Shown piece after piece: positions 25,758-36,779 of a stretch of DNA of 64,000 nt. Location of the stretch: contig JAMLGU010000008.1 of assembly GCA_023957575.1 (NCBI GenBank), positions 62,001 to 126,000 of the forward strand, read 5' to 3'. This DNA is from Chitinophagaceae bacterium (GTDB lineage: Bacteria; Bacteroidota; Bacteroidia; Chitinophagales; Chitinophagaceae). The translations under genes were made by a program, and so were the position numbers. Below the pieces are notes generated by a model. The model worked only from the letters and a program-made list of their open reading frames with translations, had not been told where the DNA came from and did no database searches. Every line of letters starts with the position of its first letter. Position 1 is the first letter of the stretch.

Positions 25758-26621
25758 ATGTCTGAAAAAAAAATATTGGTTACCGGAGCAAATGGTCAGT
25801 TAGGTTCTGAAATCAGAAGATTAGAAACCAACTTTCCGGAGTATAAATTTTTATTTACAGATTATGAGGAGCTCTCAATCATTGATGAAGAAGCTGTTGA
25901 GAAATTTTTTGAAGAAAACCGGCCGGATTATTGCATCAATTGTGCCGCCTACACAGCAGTGGATAAGGCTGAGGAAAAAAGCGAACAAGATATTGTAGAG
26001 AAGTTGAACGCAGATGCAGTAGGTTATCTGGCAAAACAATGCAGTAAGTACCATACAAAGTTTTTACACATTTCAACTGATTACGTTTTTGACGGATCAT
26101 CTTCTACGCCCTATACAGAAGCAGATGTACCCAATCCTGTAAGTGTTTATGGAGTTACCAAACTGAGAGGCGAAGAATTGGCGCTTCAAAATACCGATGC
26201 CATCATCATTCGTACAGCATGGGTTTACTCATCCTTTGGAAAAAATTTTGTAAAAACCATGATGCGGCTAATGCAGGAAAAAACCGAAATTAATGTAGTA
26301 AACGACCAATATGGAACCCCCACTTATGCTGCCGATTTGGCCGCTGTTTTATTGCAAATCATAAAATCCGGAAAATGGCAATCAGGAATTTATCATTACT
26401 CCAATGATGGTATTACTACCTGGTACCATTTTGCAACGGCCATTAAAAGTATTGGGGAATATTCTTGTGCCGTCAATCCCATACCTACTGCCTCTTTTCC
26501 AACTCCAGCAAAAAGACCTGCTTATTCGGTATTAAACAAATCTAAAATCAAAGAAGCCTATCATATTCAGCCCCCACATTGGAGAGACAGTTTGGTTGAA
26601 TGTTTGAAAATATTTGTATAA
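25758..26621 (+). CDS. rfbD: dTDP-4-dehydrorhamnose reductase
   Basis: Last step of dTDP-L-rhamnose synthesis, an NAD(P)H-dependent short-chain reductase. The start is the ATG at 25758, giving KILVTGANGQLGSE at the N-terminus; the frame is open upstream through the hexamer array, but that part would be a repeated ILT-rich tail. STDYVFDG, the YGVTKLRGE catalytic Tyr/Lys and RTAWVYSSFG are present. The product is 287 residues. It is probably co-transcribed with rfbC. Confidence 0.93.
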   Translation: MSEKKILVTGANGQLGSEIRRLETNFPEYKFLFTDYEELSIIDEEAVEKFFEENRPDYCINCAAYTAVDKAEEKSEQDIVEKLNADAVGYLAKQCSKYHTKFLHISTDYVFDGSSSTPYTEADVPNPVSVYGVTKLRGEELALQNTDAIIIRTAWVYSSFGKNFVKTMMRLMQEKTEINVVNDQYGTPTYAADLAAVLLQIIKSGKWQSGIYHYSNDGITTWYHFATAIKSIGEYSCAVNPIPTASFPTPAKRPAYSVLNKSKIKEAYHIQPPHWRDSLVECLKIFV

Positions 26622-26691
26622 TAAAGAAAAAAAAATTTGCCCAAATCAATTGATAATTCCAAATTTTTGTACTTCCCCTGAGCTTCTGTCT

Positions 26692-27654
26692 TTAATCGCA
26701 TCCTAAATAATGGCTCAGTTTTTCAAAAACATCATTGGTTTGTTCCACTAATGGCTTCAAATCTTCTATTGTTTTAAAATCTCCATTATCTTTTCTGTAT
26801 TTCATAATCAAAAAAGCAAGTTTACTACTGATATATGGATGATTGTTTAATTGATCATAACTTGCTGTATTGATATTTATTTTTTGAATATCAGCTTCAG
26901 CCAATACCAAATAAGCTTTAATATTTTTAAAAGTTGAATCGGGCACACCATAAGTCTCTCCCACCTGATCAATTGAGTAAAAACCGCCAAGTTTGTTTCT
27001 AAAGTTGACTATTCTTGCTGCCAATTTACTACCGATACCATACAGTGATTTAAAAGCTGTGGTATCGGCAGTATTGACATTGATAGATTTTTGCTCAAGT
27101 TTAGGTTTTGCATAGGATGTATATTGGTTCGAATAGTTATTCCTGTTTTCATCTTTAAAATAATTATCTCCTTTGCCTTCCTTTGGAGTAATTACAATAA
27201 ATGGTTTAAGCCGGGCAAACTCATCAGGGCGCAGATTGTAAATTTTTTGCAGATCATCTGCTGACCTGAATTTTCCGCCCTTGCTCCGATAGTTAATAAT
27301 AGTATGTACAGTGCGTTCTCTAAGGCCTAATTCCTTCAATCCCGCTTCATCCAGTGTATTGGGGTCAAAACTGAACAGCCTGCCCACAGTTTTTGCCTCA
27401 TCACGCTGATTAATGTATCTCCTTTTATATGTAAAATGCGTGGCGCCTTCCGATTTTCCGGAATAGGCAACACCTTCTTTCTCGGTTTTCTTAGTTTTAA
27501 CCGGCATAAAATATTCATCAGCATCCCTGTTCACTTCCTTATGTTGGTTCCAAAAGGGAAGCAGGACAACCACAGAGGCGATTGCCAAAAATAAAATCAA
27601 TGCTATTCTTTCTTTTTTTGAAAAAAATAAATAATCTTTAGTTGCCTTCTTCAT
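26692..27654 (-). CDS. Helix-hairpin-helix (ComEA-like) membrane-anchored protein
   Basis: A 320-residue protein with one N-terminal membrane helix (about 17-33), a polar linker, and three helix-hairpin-helix units: LKELGLRERTVHTI (about 107), LYGIGSKLAARIVNF (about 200) and NHPYISSKLAFLIM (about 265). HhH domains bind DNA backbone without sequence specificity. Membrane-tethered ComEA proteins receive DNA during natural transformation, so this could be a DNA-uptake protein, although many Bacteroidota paralogues have no known role. It is divergent from rpoB across 378 bases. Confidence 0.82.
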   Translation of the reverse strand: MKKATKDYLFFSKKERIALILFLAIASVVVLLPFWNQHKEVNRDADEYFMPVKTKKTEKEGVAYSGKSEGATHFTYKRRYINQRDEAKTVGRLFSFDPNTLDEAGLKELGLRERTVHTIINYRSKGGKFRSADDLQKIYNLRPDEFARLKPFIVITPKEGKGDNYFKDENRNNYSNQYTSYAKPKLEQKSINVNTADTTAFKSLYGIGSKLAARIVNFRNKLGGFYSIDQVGETYGVPDSTFKNIKAYLVLAEADIQKININTASYDQLNNHPYISSKLAFLIMKYRKDNGDFKTIEDLKPLVEQTNDVFEKLSHYLGCD

Positions 27655-27708
27655 TTTTTCTTTAATTATTTTCAGGACAAAAATATCTTCAAAAACAGCT
27701 CATGAACA

Positions 27709-27750
27709 GGGGATAAACCCCGTTTTTGGGGGTGAAAATCCTCCCCTTTT
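27709..27750 (-). promoter_or_regulatory. C/G-tract motif region upstream of the HhH gene
   Basis: Alternating C4/G4 tracts (GGGG, CCCC, GGGGG, CCCC) with GGTGAAAAT at 27731-27739 and TCCCCTTTT at 27742-27750, words also found upstream of the BspA-type gene. About 55-96 bases from the HhH start. Confidence 0.4.
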
Positions 27751-27881
27751 CCTTCATTTGAAAATCGCTTATAAAAGTGAATAAATGATAGAATATCATT
27801 TATTTAAAATATAAAATTTTATTTTTTAAAAAATTTGGCAAAATTATTGAGGTGATTTTTTTTCTTTCATTTGTTTTTCCT

Positions 27882-27889
27882 TAACTTTG
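27882..27889 (+). promoter_or_regulatory. Candidate -7 element for rpoBC
   Basis: TAACTTTG, exact TAnnTTTG, about 144 bases before the rpoB ATG. It supports a separate promoter for rpoBC. Confidence 0.5.
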
Positions 27890-28032
27890 CAATCCTTTTA
27901 TTTTGGCCAATAAAAATTTGACAGTACAAAAAATGTTCAAGTAATTGAATTTCAACAGGTTTCTTTTAGCAATAAGAGTAATCCTGATTTTTTTTTGTAT
28001 ATAGTCAATCATTAAAAACCGGTTTATAAAAT

Positions 28033-31000
28033 ATGTCAGCAACTAGTGTTAATTCAAGAGTAAACTTCGGTAAGATCAAGCATTTAGCTGAAACACCTGA
28101 CCTACTGGAAGTTCAGATTCAATCTTTTAAAGAGTTTTTTCAATTAGAAACCACACCAGACAAACGTAATATTGAAGGGCTGTTCCGTGTGTTTAAAGAT
28201 AATTTTCCGATTACCGACACACGCAATATTTTCGTTCTGGAATTTTTGGATTATTTTATTGATCCTCCCCGTTATTCAATTGAAGAGTGTATGGAGCGTG
28301 GTCTTACCTATGCCGTTCCATTGAAGGCAAAACTGCGCCTGAGCTGTAATGATGAGGAACATATTGATTTCCAAACAATTGTACAGGATGTATTCTTGGG
28401 CAATATTCCGTATATGACCCCACGAGGCACTTTTGTAATCAATGGCGCCGAGCGTGTGGTGGTTTCTCAATTGCATCGTTCTCCGGGTGTTTTCTTCGGA
28501 CAATCTGTGCACCCCAACGGCACCAAAATTTACTCTGCCCGTGTAATTCCTTTTAAAGGCGCATGGATGGAGTTTGCTACCGACATCAATAATGTAATGT
28601 ATGCCTACATTGACCGTAAGAAAAAATTTCCGGTAACTACCCTTCTTCGCTCTATCGGATATGAAACTGACAAAGACATTCTGGAACTCTTTGGAATGGC
28701 TGAAGAAGTATCGGGCGATAAAAAATCTTTGGAAAAACACCTCGGCAAAAAATTAGCCGCACGTGTATTGCGTACATGGGTTGAAGATTTTGTAGATGAA
28801 GACACCGGCGAGGTGGTATCTATTGAGCGTAATGAGATTGTGATGGAAAGAGATACCATCTTAGATGAAGATGCGATTGAAACCATCTCCGACATGGATG
28901 TAAAAAGCGTTTTTGTACAACGCGAAGATGTGGGCGGGGATTATACCATTATATATAATACCTTAAATAAAGATACCTCTAACAGTGAGTTGGAAGCGGT
29001 GCAGTTTATCTATCGCCAGTTGCGCGGAGCAGATGCGCCCGACAATGAAACTGCAAGAGGCATTATCGAAAAACTGTTCTTTAGCGATAAACGTTATGAT
29101 CTGGGTGAAGTAGGTCGTTATAAAATCAACCGCAAGTTAAATCTTGATGCTACATTAACCCAAAAAACGTTGACAAAAGAAGATATAATAGAAATTATTA
29201 AATATCTGATTCAGTTAACCAACGGCAAAGCCGAAATTGACGATATTGATCACCTGAGTAACCGTCGTGTTCGTACTGTGGGCGAGCAATTATATGCTCA
29301 GTTTGGCGTGGGTCTTGCACGTATGGCACGCACCATTCGTGAGCGGATGAATGTGCGAGACAATGAAGTGTTTACTCCAGTCGATTTAATTAATGCCAGA
29401 ACGCTTTCTTCAGTTATCAATTCATTCTTCGGCACATCGCAATTGTCGCAATTTCTGGATCAAACCAACCCGCTTTCTGAAATTACGCACAAACGCCGTA
29501 TTTCTGCGCTTGGGCCAGGCGGTCTCAGCCGTGAGCGTGCAGGTTTTGAGGTGCGCGACGTACACTACTCTCACTACGGAAGGCTTTGCACCATCGAAAC
29601 ACCGGAAGGACCTAATATCGGTTTGATTTCAACACTTTGCGTTCATGCCAAGATTAATGACATGGGCTTCATAGAAACTCCTTACCACAAGGTGAGCGAA
29701 GGCAAAGTAGATATGAAACAATTAGAATTCCTGAGCGCCGAAGAAGAAGACAGCGTGAAAATAGCACAGGCCAACACCAAATTAGATGGCGATGGCAACT
29801 TTATTGACGAGAGAATTGAAGGCAGAGAAACCGGCGACTTCCCTGTATTAGACCGAAATGAGGTAGAATATATGGATGTGGCGCCCAACCAGATTGTAGG
29901 GTTAAGCGCTTCATTGATTCCATTTCTGGAGCATGACGATGCCAACCGCGCACTGATGGGTTCCAACATGCAACGTCAGGCAGTTCCACTCCTGCGCCCC
30001 GATGCCCCCATTGTAGGTACCGGCCTCGAAGGAAAAGCGGCCCGCGATGCCAGAATTCAAATTCATGCAGATGGCAATGGCGTAGTAGAATTTGTAGATG
30101 CCAATGAAATACACGTTCGCTACGACCGTGATGTAAATGATAAATTAGTTAGTTTTGAGGAAGACCTGAAGGTATATAAACTGACAAAATTCATTAAAAC
30201 AAACCAGGAAACCTGTATTAACCTGAAACCTGCTGTTAAAAAAGGTCAAAAAGTAAAAGCAGGCGATTTCTTAACCGAAGGATACGCTACCAAAAACGGC
30301 GAACTGGCATTGGGTAAAAACCTGAAAGTGGTGTTTATGCCATGGAAGGGTTACAACTTTGAGGATGCTATTGTGATAAGCGAAAAGGTAGTGAAGGAAG
30401 ACATGTTCACTTCTATACATATTTCCGAATATGAATTAGAAGTGCGTGATACCAAATTAGGCGAGGAAGAACTGACCTCAGATATTCCCAACGTATCGGA
30501 AGAAGCCACCAAAGATCTGGACGAAAACGGCATTATCCGAATAGGCGCTCAAATCAAAGAGGGAGACATCATGATTGGTAAAATCACTCCTAAGGGTGAA
30601 AGCGACCCCACACCGGAAGAAAAACTGCTACGTGCCATTTTTGGCGATAAAGCAGGCGATGCCAAAGATGCTTCACTGAAAGCGCCAAATGGTGTGGAAG
30701 GCGTGGTTATTGGCAAAAAGCTGTTTCAAAGAGCTAAAAAAGATAAAAACGCAAAAATTCGTGAAAAGGCAGCTATTGAAAAATTAGACAAAGTTCACGA
30801 GAAGAACGAAGAAGACCTTCTGTCTGTATTGTTACATAAACTGGAAACCCTGCTCGAAAATCAGGTTTCAGCCGGAGTAACAAACAGTTTTGAAGAAGTA
30901 GTGATTGGAAAAGGCTCTAAGTTCAATGCCAAAAATCTGGGCGCTCTCGATTTTCAGAATATCAATCCTTTGAAATGGACTAATGACGAAAAAATAAATG

Positions 31001-31836
31001 ACCAGATCAATACTTTATTACACAATTATAATATTAAGTTCAACGAAGAGTTAGGTCGTTATAAACGAGAAAAATTCAACATCAGCATTGGTGATGAGCT
31101 ACCCGCAGGTGTGTTGAAGCTGGCCAAGGTTTATCTGGCAGTAAAGCGCAAACTGAAAGTGGGCGATAAGATGGCAGGCCGCCACGGAAATAAAGGTATC
31201 GTAGCGAAAATTGTTCGTCAGGAAGATATGCCTTTCCTTGAAGATGGTTCACCGGTTGATATTGTATTAAACCCATTAGGCGTACCCAGTCGTATGAACC
31301 TGGGGCAGATTTACGAAACCGTGCTGGGTTGGGCTGGAAAGGAATTGGGCGTAAGCTTTGCTACACCCATCTTTGATGGCGCCGAGCCCTCTGAGATTGA
31401 GAAGTTCTGTGATGATGCAGGTATTCCAAAATTTGGACACACTTATCTGTATGACGGCGAAACCGGCGAGCGTTTTCACCAAAAGGCGACAGTGGGTGTA
31501 ATCTACATCATCAAACTGCATCACATGGTGGATGACAAGATGCACGCACGTTCTATTGGGCCATACAGCCTGATTACGCAGCAGCCTCTGGGTGGTAAAG
31601 CTCAGTTTGGTGGTCAGCGTTTTGGTGAAATGGAAGTATGGGCATTGGAGGCTTATGGCGCTTCTAACTTGCTTCAGGAATTATTAACCATCAAATCTGA
31701 TGATATCATAGGTCGTGCAAAAACTTATGAAAGCATTGTGAAGGGTGATAATATTCCAAGAGCCGGCGTACCTGAGTCGTTCAACGTACTGGTGCATGAG
31801 CTTAGAGGCTTGGGCTTGGATTTAACGTTTGATTAA
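28033..31836 (+). CDS. rpoB: DNA-directed RNA polymerase subunit beta
   Basis: Beta subunit of RNA polymerase, 1267 residues, full length for Bacteroidota. Visible landmarks are the rifampicin-pocket segment [16 protein letters not shown] followed by [12 protein letters not shown], the SMNLGQ-type motif ([11 protein letters not shown]), GRHGNKG and the C-terminal switch/clamp element [23 protein letters not shown]. The rifampicin-region residues read as wild type. It is followed by rpoC after about 200 bases. No frameshift is seen. Confidence 0.98.
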   Translation: MSATSVNSRVNFGKIKHLAETPDLLEVQIQSFKEFFQLETTPDKRNIEGLFRVFKDNFPITDTRNIFVLEFLDYFIDPPRYSIEECMERGLTYAVPLKAKLRLSCNDEEHIDFQTIVQDVFLGNIPYMTPRGTFVINGAERVVVSQLHRSPGVFFGQSVHPNGTKIYSARVIPFKGAWMEFATDINNVMYAYIDRKKKFPVTTLLRSIGYETDKDILELFGMAEEVSGDKKSLEKHLGKKLAARVLRTWVEDFVDEDTGEVVSIERNEIVMERDTILDEDAIETISDMDVKSVFVQREDVGGDYTIIYNTLNKDTSNSELEAVQFIYRQLRGADAPDNETARGIIEKLFFSDKRYDLGEVGRYKINRKLNLDATLTQKTLTKEDIIEIIKYLIQLTNGKAEIDDIDHLSNRRVRTVGEQLYAQFGVGLARMARTIRERMNVRDNEVFTPVDLINARTLSSVINSFFGTSQLSQFLDQTNPLSEITHKRRISALGPGGLSRERAGFEVRDVHYSHYGRLCTIETPEGPNIGLISTLCVHAKINDMGFIETPYHKVSEGKVDMKQLEFLSAEEEDSVKIAQANTKLDGDGNFIDERIEGRETGDFPVLDRNEVEYMDVAPNQIVGLSASLIPFLEHDDANRALMGSNMQRQAVPLLRPDAPIVGTGLEGKAARDARIQIHADGNGVVEFVDANEIHVRYDRDVNDKLVSFEEDLKVYKLTKFIKTNQETCINLKPAVKKGQKVKAGDFLTEGYATKNGELALGKNLKVVFMPWKGYNFEDAIVISEKVVKEDMFTSIHISEYELEVRDTKLGEEELTSDIPNVSEEATKDLDENGIIRIGAQIKEGDIMIGKITPKGESDPTPEEKLLRAIFGDKAGDAKDASLKAPNGVEGVVIGKKLFQRAKKDKNAKIREKAAIEKLDKVHEKNEEDLLSVLLHKLETLLENQVSAGVTNSFEEVVIGKGSKFNAKNLGALDFQNINPLKWTNDEKINDQINTLLHNYNIKFNEELGRYKREKFNISIGDELPAGVLKLAKVYLAVKRKLKVGDKMAGRHGNKGIVAKIVRQEDMPFLEDGSPVDIVLNPLGVPSRMNLGQIYETVLGWAGKELGVSFATPIFDGAEPSEIEKFCDDAGIPKFGHTYLYDGETGERFHQKATVGVIYIIKLHHMVDDKMHARSIGPYSLITQQPLGGKAQFGGQRFGEMEVWALEAYGASNLLQELLTIKSDDIIGRAKTYESIVKGDNIPRAGVPESFNVLVHELRGLGLDLTFD

Positions 31837-32006
31837 TTCAAAGCATCCTTCTCCCCCATTAAAAAGGGTTAGTGAAGGACAAAAACCTGATGAGAGGTGT
31901 ACAACAGCTGAAGAGTGCGACGCAAGGCAGATGAGCAATGCACTACAGCCGGTAACAAAAAAAATAGGTTCTTTTTAGAAAAAATAATAAACAATAATCC
32001 CGAAAA

Positions 32007-32022
32007 TCCTCCTTGAGGAGGA
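32007..32022 (+). promoter_or_regulatory. Small hairpin in the rpoB-rpoC spacer carrying a GGAGG
   Basis: TCCTCC and GGAGGA pair over six bases with a TTGA loop. The 3' arm is a perfect Shine-Dalgarno sequence but lies 21 bases from the rpoC ATG. A second, unpaired AAGGAG at about 32028-32032 is at the usual spacing. Its role is unclear. Confidence 0.35.
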
Positions 32023-32042
32023 AAAAAAGGAGTTTTTATACT

Positions 32043-35000
32043 ATGGCAACAAAAAGAGACAATCGTCCAAAAGCAGCATTTTCAAAAATTACAATTGGCC
32101 TTGCTTCTCCCGACTCTATTTTGGAAAAGAGTTTTGGCGAAGTATTGAAGCCTGAAACAATCAACTACCGCACCTACAAGCCGGAGCGCGATGGTTTGTT
32201 TTGCGAAAGAATTTTCGGACCGGTAAAGGACTATGAGTGTGCTTGTGGTAAATACAAGCGTATTCGTTATAAGGGTATCGTGTGCGACCGTTGTGGTGTA
32301 GAAGTAACCGAGAAAAAAGTGCGTCGTGAAAGAATGGGGCACATCAAACTGGTGGTTCCGATAGTTCATATCTGGTATTTCAAATCATTGCCTAATAAAA
32401 TTGGGTATCTGTTAGGTATGAGCTCCAAAAAATTGGAAACCATCATTTACTACGAAAGATATGTGGTGATACAAGCCGGAGTACGTGCCGACAAAGGACA
32501 GAACTACAGCGATCTTTTGACAGAAGAAGAGTATTTGGATATTCTGGATACCCTTCCCAAGGATAATCAGTATCTTCCTGACGATGATCCAAACAAGTTT
32601 ATAGCCAAGATGGGAGCCGAGGCAGTGCATGACTTATTGGAGCGCATTGATCTCGACCAGTTGTCTTTTGATTTAAGAAACTCAGCAGCTACCGAAACCT
32701 CACAGCAACGCAGGGCTGATGCCTTGAAGCGTCTGAGTGTGGTAGAAGCATTTCGCGATGCCAATACCCGTATTGCCAACCGCCCTGAGTGGATGGTGAT
32801 GCAATACATACCGGTAATTCCACCGGAACTACGCCCGTTGGTACCATTGGATGGTGGTCGTTTTGCTTCATCAGACCTCAACGATTTGTATCGTCGGGTA
32901 ATCATCCGAAACAATCGTTTGAAAAGACTGATGGAAATTAAAGCGCCCGAAGTAATTCTTCGTAATGAAAAACGTATGCTTCAGGAGGCTATTGACTCTC
33001 TCTTTGACAATAGCCGTAAGTCGAATGCCGTAAAAGCTGAAGGCGGTCGTGCATTAAAATCATTGAGCGATGTACTTAAAGGCAAACAAGGTCGTTTCCG
33101 CCAGAACCTGTTGGGTAAACGTGTAGATTACTCAGGCCGTTCGGTAATTGTGGTAGGCCCCGAAATGAAACTGCACGAGTGCGGTTTGCCAAAAGATATG
33201 GCTGCCGAACTGTTCAAGCCATTCATTATTCGTAAACTAATTGAAAGAGGTATCGTAAAAACAGTAAAATCAGCAAGAAAACTTGTTGACAAAAAAGAAG
33301 CTGTTGTATGGGACATTCTTGAAAATATATTAAAAGGGCATCCAGTGTTACTTAACCGTGCCCCAACGCTGCACCGTCTTTCAATTCAGGCTTTTCAGCC
33401 GAAATTGATAGAAGGAAAAGCGATTCAACTGCATCCTTTGGTAACAGCAGCCTTCAACGCCGACTTTGATGGTGACCAAATGGCAGTACACGTACCTTTA
33501 AGCAATGCTGCCATTTTGGAAGCACAATTGCTGATGCTGGCTTCGCACAACATATTGAATCCACAGAACGGTACACCTATCACCCTTCCTTCTCAGGACA
33601 TGGTATTGGGCTTGTACTATCTTACAAAAGGTAAAAAAACCGACGATAAAGAAACCATCAGGGGTGAAGGCAAACCATTCTATTCTCCTGAAGAGGTAAT
33701 CATCGCTTACAACGAAAAAACCGTTGACCTTCATGCCTGGATTAAAGTAAAGGTAAATATCAGAAATGAAAATGGCGAGCTGGTAAATAAACTGATTGAA
33801 ACTACCGTTGGCCGTGTACTCTTTAACCAAACAGTGCCGGCAGAAGTAGGTTTTGTAAATGCACTTTTGACCAAAAAGAGCCTTAGGGAGATCATTGGTA
33901 ATATTATTGAAATAACCAATGTACCCAAAACCGCCAAATTCCTGGATGATATTAAACAATTAGGTTTCCGCACCGCCTTCCAGGGTGGCTTGTCGTTCAG
34001 TATTAATGACCTGATCATTCCCGAAATAAAAGAAGAATTACTCGAAAATGCTCACGGTGAGGTAGATGAGGTTTGGGACAACTATAATATGGGTCTTATC
34101 ACAAACAATGAGCGTTATAATCAGATAGTGGATATCTGGAGCCGTGTGGATACCAGGCTAACAGAAACCCTAATACGTGAATTAAGTGCAGATAAACAAG
34201 GATTCAACTCTGTATATATGATGCTTGATTCCGGTGCAAGAGGTTCTAAACAGCAGATTAAACAGTTAGCCGGTATCAGAGGGCTGATGGCCAAACCAAG
34301 AAAATCAGGCTCAACCGGTTCGGAAATTATTGAAAACCCAATTCTTTCCAACTTTAAAGCAGGGCTGAACGTACTGGATTACTTCATCTCTACACACGGT
34401 GCTCGTAAAGGTCTTGCCGATACTGCGCTTAAAACTGCCGATGCGGGTTATCTTACCAGACGTTTGGTGGATGTGTCTCAGGATGTGGTGATTACCGAAG
34501 AAGATTGTGGAACGCTCCGTGGGATTAATATTTCTGCATTGAAGGATAATGAGGATATTATTGAACATCTGGCAGACAGAATTGAGGGACGTACCTCTCT
34601 GCATGATGTGTATGATCCTCAAACGGACGAATTGATTATTGAAGCCGGTACAGAAATTTCGGCAGAGATCGCCAAAAAGATTGAGGATGCCGGCATCGAA
34701 TCTATCGAAATACGCTCTGTACTCACCTGCGAAAGCAAGCGCGGATGTTGTGTAAAATGCTATGGTAAAAATCTGGCATCCGGTATTTTGGCACAAAAAG
34801 GTGATGCAGTGGGTATCATAGCCGCACAGTCAATCGGTGAGCCGGGTACCCAGCTTACACTTCGTACCTTCCACGTGGGTGGTGTGGCAGGGTCTGCATC
34901 GGTAGAATCCACATTGAATGCCAAGTTCGAGGGAACCATTCAGTTTGATGGCGTACGTTCTGTATCCACCATCAATAACGAAGGAGAAGATGTAAAAGTG

Positions 35001-36335
35001 GTAATCGGGCGCACAGGTGAGGTAAGAATTATTGATACCAAAAATGACCGCCTGCTCATCACTAACAATATTCCTTACGGTTCCACCCTGTTAGTAAAGG
35101 ATGGACAAAAGGTAACAAAAGGAACGCCCATTTGCTCATGGGACCCTTATAATAACGTAATCGTTGCAGAAGCTAATGGTACATTGCATTTTGAAAATGT
35201 GATTGAAGGGGTTACCTATCGCGAGGAGGCTGATGAACAAACCGGACACCGCGAAAAAGTGGTTATCGAAACCAGAGACAAAACAAAGATTCCATCAATT
35301 ATTATTGAAGGGAAAGAGAAAAAATCATATAACCTGCCTACAGGAAGCCATATCATGCTGGATGAGGGCGATGACGTAAAAGCAGGTAAAGTAATCGTAA
35401 AAATTCCTCGTGTTCTTGGCAAACTGAAGGATATTACGGGTGGTCTGCCTCGTGTAACAGAACTGTTTGAGGCGCGTAACCCAAGTAATCCTGCTGTAGT
35501 TAGTGAAATTGATGGCGTGGTTTTAATGGGAGCAACCAAACGTGGCAATAGAGAAATCATCATTGAAGCAAAGGATGGTGTTACCAGAAAATACTTAGTG
35601 CCACTGTCAAGGCAAATTTTGGCTCAGGACGGCGACTTTGTAAAAGCAGGCACCGCCTTATCCGATGGTCAAATTTCTCCACAGGATATTCTGGCTATTC
35701 AGGGACCGTTTGCTGTGCAGCAATATGTTGTAAACGAAATTCAGGAAGTTTATCGCTTGCAGGGTGTGCGCATCAACGACAAGCACATTGAGGTAATTGT
35801 GCGTCAGATGATGCGTAAGGTAAGCATTGTGGATCCGGGTGATACACGTTTCCTCGAAGATGATTTGGTTGACAAGTTTGAGTTTGTAGATGAAAACGAC
35901 TTTGTATTTGAGAAGAAAGTGGTTACCGATCCGGGCGATTCAGCTAAATTAAAAGCCGGACAGATTATCAGCCTGAGAGATTTGAGAGAAGAAAACTCTG
36001 TACTTCGTCGTTCTGACAAAAAATTAGTAGAGTTTAGAGATGCAGAACCTGCTACTTCATCTCCTACCCTTTTGGGTATCACAAAAGCTTCGTTAGGCGT
36101 ACCCAGTTGGATTTCAGCTGCATCCTTCCAGGAAACCACTAAGGTGCTTTCTTCGGCGGCCATTCATGGCAAGGCAGACGACATGATGGGATTAAAAGAA
36201 AACGTGATTACAGGGCATCTGATACCTGCCGGAACAGGCTTACGCGAGTTTGAAAATATGATAGTAGGTAGCAAGGAGGAGTATGAACTGCTACAGATTA
36301 CCAAAGAAGTTCAGGCTTTTGACGAAGAAGAATAA
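32043..36335 (+). CDS. rpoC: DNA-directed RNA polymerase subunit beta-prime
   Basis: Catalytic beta-prime subunit, 1430 residues from the ATG at 32043; the frame is open to 32013 but the family start and a good AAGGAG point to 32043. Landmarks: the first zinc site (CACGKYKR...CDRCG, about residues 60-85), the active-site NADFDGDQM binding catalytic Mg (about 475), the bridge-helix/trigger-loop region with [16 protein letters not shown], and the second zinc site [13 protein letters not shown]. It is co-transcribed with rpoB and ends before a clear terminator. Confidence 0.98.
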   Translation: MATKRDNRPKAAFSKITIGLASPDSILEKSFGEVLKPETINYRTYKPERDGLFCERIFGPVKDYECACGKYKRIRYKGIVCDRCGVEVTEKKVRRERMGHIKLVVPIVHIWYFKSLPNKIGYLLGMSSKKLETIIYYERYVVIQAGVRADKGQNYSDLLTEEEYLDILDTLPKDNQYLPDDDPNKFIAKMGAEAVHDLLERIDLDQLSFDLRNSAATETSQQRRADALKRLSVVEAFRDANTRIANRPEWMVMQYIPVIPPELRPLVPLDGGRFASSDLNDLYRRVIIRNNRLKRLMEIKAPEVILRNEKRMLQEAIDSLFDNSRKSNAVKAEGGRALKSLSDVLKGKQGRFRQNLLGKRVDYSGRSVIVVGPEMKLHECGLPKDMAAELFKPFIIRKLIERGIVKTVKSARKLVDKKEAVVWDILENILKGHPVLLNRAPTLHRLSIQAFQPKLIEGKAIQLHPLVTAAFNADFDGDQMAVHVPLSNAAILEAQLLMLASHNILNPQNGTPITLPSQDMVLGLYYLTKGKKTDDKETIRGEGKPFYSPEEVIIAYNEKTVDLHAWIKVKVNIRNENGELVNKLIETTVGRVLFNQTVPAEVGFVNALLTKKSLREIIGNIIEITNVPKTAKFLDDIKQLGFRTAFQGGLSFSINDLIIPEIKEELLENAHGEVDEVWDNYNMGLITNNERYNQIVDIWSRVDTRLTETLIRELSADKQGFNSVYMMLDSGARGSKQQIKQLAGIRGLMAKPRKSGSTGSEIIENPILSNFKAGLNVLDYFISTHGARKGLADTALKTADAGYLTRRLVDVSQDVVITEEDCGTLRGINISALKDNEDIIEHLADRIEGRTSLHDVYDPQTDELIIEAGTEISAEIAKKIEDAGIESIEIRSVLTCESKRGCCVKCYGKNLASGILAQKGDAVGIIAAQSIGEPGTQLTLRTFHVGGVAGSASVESTLNAKFEGTIQFDGVRSVSTINNEGEDVKVVIGRTGEVRIIDTKNDRLLITNNIPYGSTLLVKDGQKVTKGTPICSWDPYNNVIVAEANGTLHFENVIEGVTYREEADEQTGHREKVVIETRDKTKIPSIIIEGKEKKSYNLPTGSHIMLDEGDDVKAGKVIVKIPRVLGKLKDITGGLPRVTELFEARNPSNPAVVSEIDGVVLMGATKRGNREIIIEAKDGVTRKYLVPLSRQILAQDGDFVKAGTALSDGQISPQDILAIQGPFAVQQYVVNEIQEVYRLQGVRINDKHIEVIVRQMMRKVSIVDPGDTRFLEDDLVDKFEFVDENDFVFEKKVVTDPGDSAKLKAGQIISLRDLREENSVLRRSDKKLVEFRDAEPATSSPTLLGITKASLGVPSWISAASFQETTKVLSSAAIHGKADDMMGLKENVITGHLIPAGTGLREFENMIVGSKEEYELLQITKEVQAFDEEE

Positions 36336-36365
36336 GTCTAAAGAGTTTTAAAATAAAATAATAAC

Positions 36366-36393
36366 AGCCCCGTTAGTACTATTTGACGGGGCT
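36366..36393. terminator. Intrinsic terminator between rpoC and the DUF721 gene
   Basis: AGCCCCGT and ACGGGGCT form an 8-bp GC-rich stem with a 12-base loop, followed by ATTTTATT. AT-rich flanks on both sides suit the two convergent genes; the distal arm overlaps the DUF721 stop codon by two bases. Confidence 0.8.
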
Positions 36394-36673
36394 ATTTTAT
36401 TACCACGTCCTGAATAACCTTTTTGCCAAAAGCCTCATTTACACGTTGAATAATTGTTTCTCTCTGATAAATGAGTTCATTTTTCAAAGGCGCTACATGC
36501 GTGGTAATGATAAGTTTACCGTTAATTATTTGTAACCTATCTGTATATTTGGCTATTGTTTTACCCATAATATCCTGCCATAAATCTTCAATCTGTAGCG
36601 CCTGAATTTCACCTTTCAGCTTACTTTTGTCTAAAAATTCTTTCAGCGCCTGACCAATCGAATATTCCGCCAT
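36392..36673 (-). CDS. DUF721 (DciA-like) protein
   Basis: A 93-residue protein with the DUF721 pattern: an N-terminal helix (IGQALKEFLDKSKL), LWQDIMGKTIAKYT, LIITTHVAPLKNEL and a C-terminal IQRVNEAFG. DUF721 includes DciA, the ancestral loader of the replicative helicase, in bacteria without DnaC. This short version has only the core domain. It is convergent with rpoC and its stop codon sits in the shared terminator. Confidence 0.85.
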   Translation of the reverse strand: MAEYSIGQALKEFLDKSKLKGEIQALQIEDLWQDIMGKTIAKYTDRLQIINGKLIITTHVAPLKNELIYQRETIIQRVNEAFGKKVIQDVVIK

Positions 36674-36779
36674 TTCTTTTTTTGTGAAGATAGAACGAAT
36701 ATTCGGAAATTGTAAAACAGTTATGGGATTTTAAACAGGCTTCAATGTATTTTTCAATCCAAATTTATATACAAACCTC

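Larger units (their letters stand above)
27655..28032. other. Intergenic region between the HhH gene and rpoB
   Basis: Holds a C/G-tract motif near the HhH gene (27709-27750) and a TAnnTTTG box before rpoB (27882-27889), leaving an rpoB leader of about 140 bases. No ribosomal protein gene (rplJ, rplL) is present here. I see no clear structured leader element. Confidence 0.5.

Noticed and set aside
25529..25765. A plus-strand frame ending in many NL repeats
   Set aside because: It is the hexamer array read in another frame, overlapping rfbC.
28276..36163. Many long antisense frames within rpoB and rpoC (for example 28276-28740 and 34311-34796)
   Set aside because: They lie wholly within genes with unambiguous polymerase motifs and lack start signals or recognisable domains.
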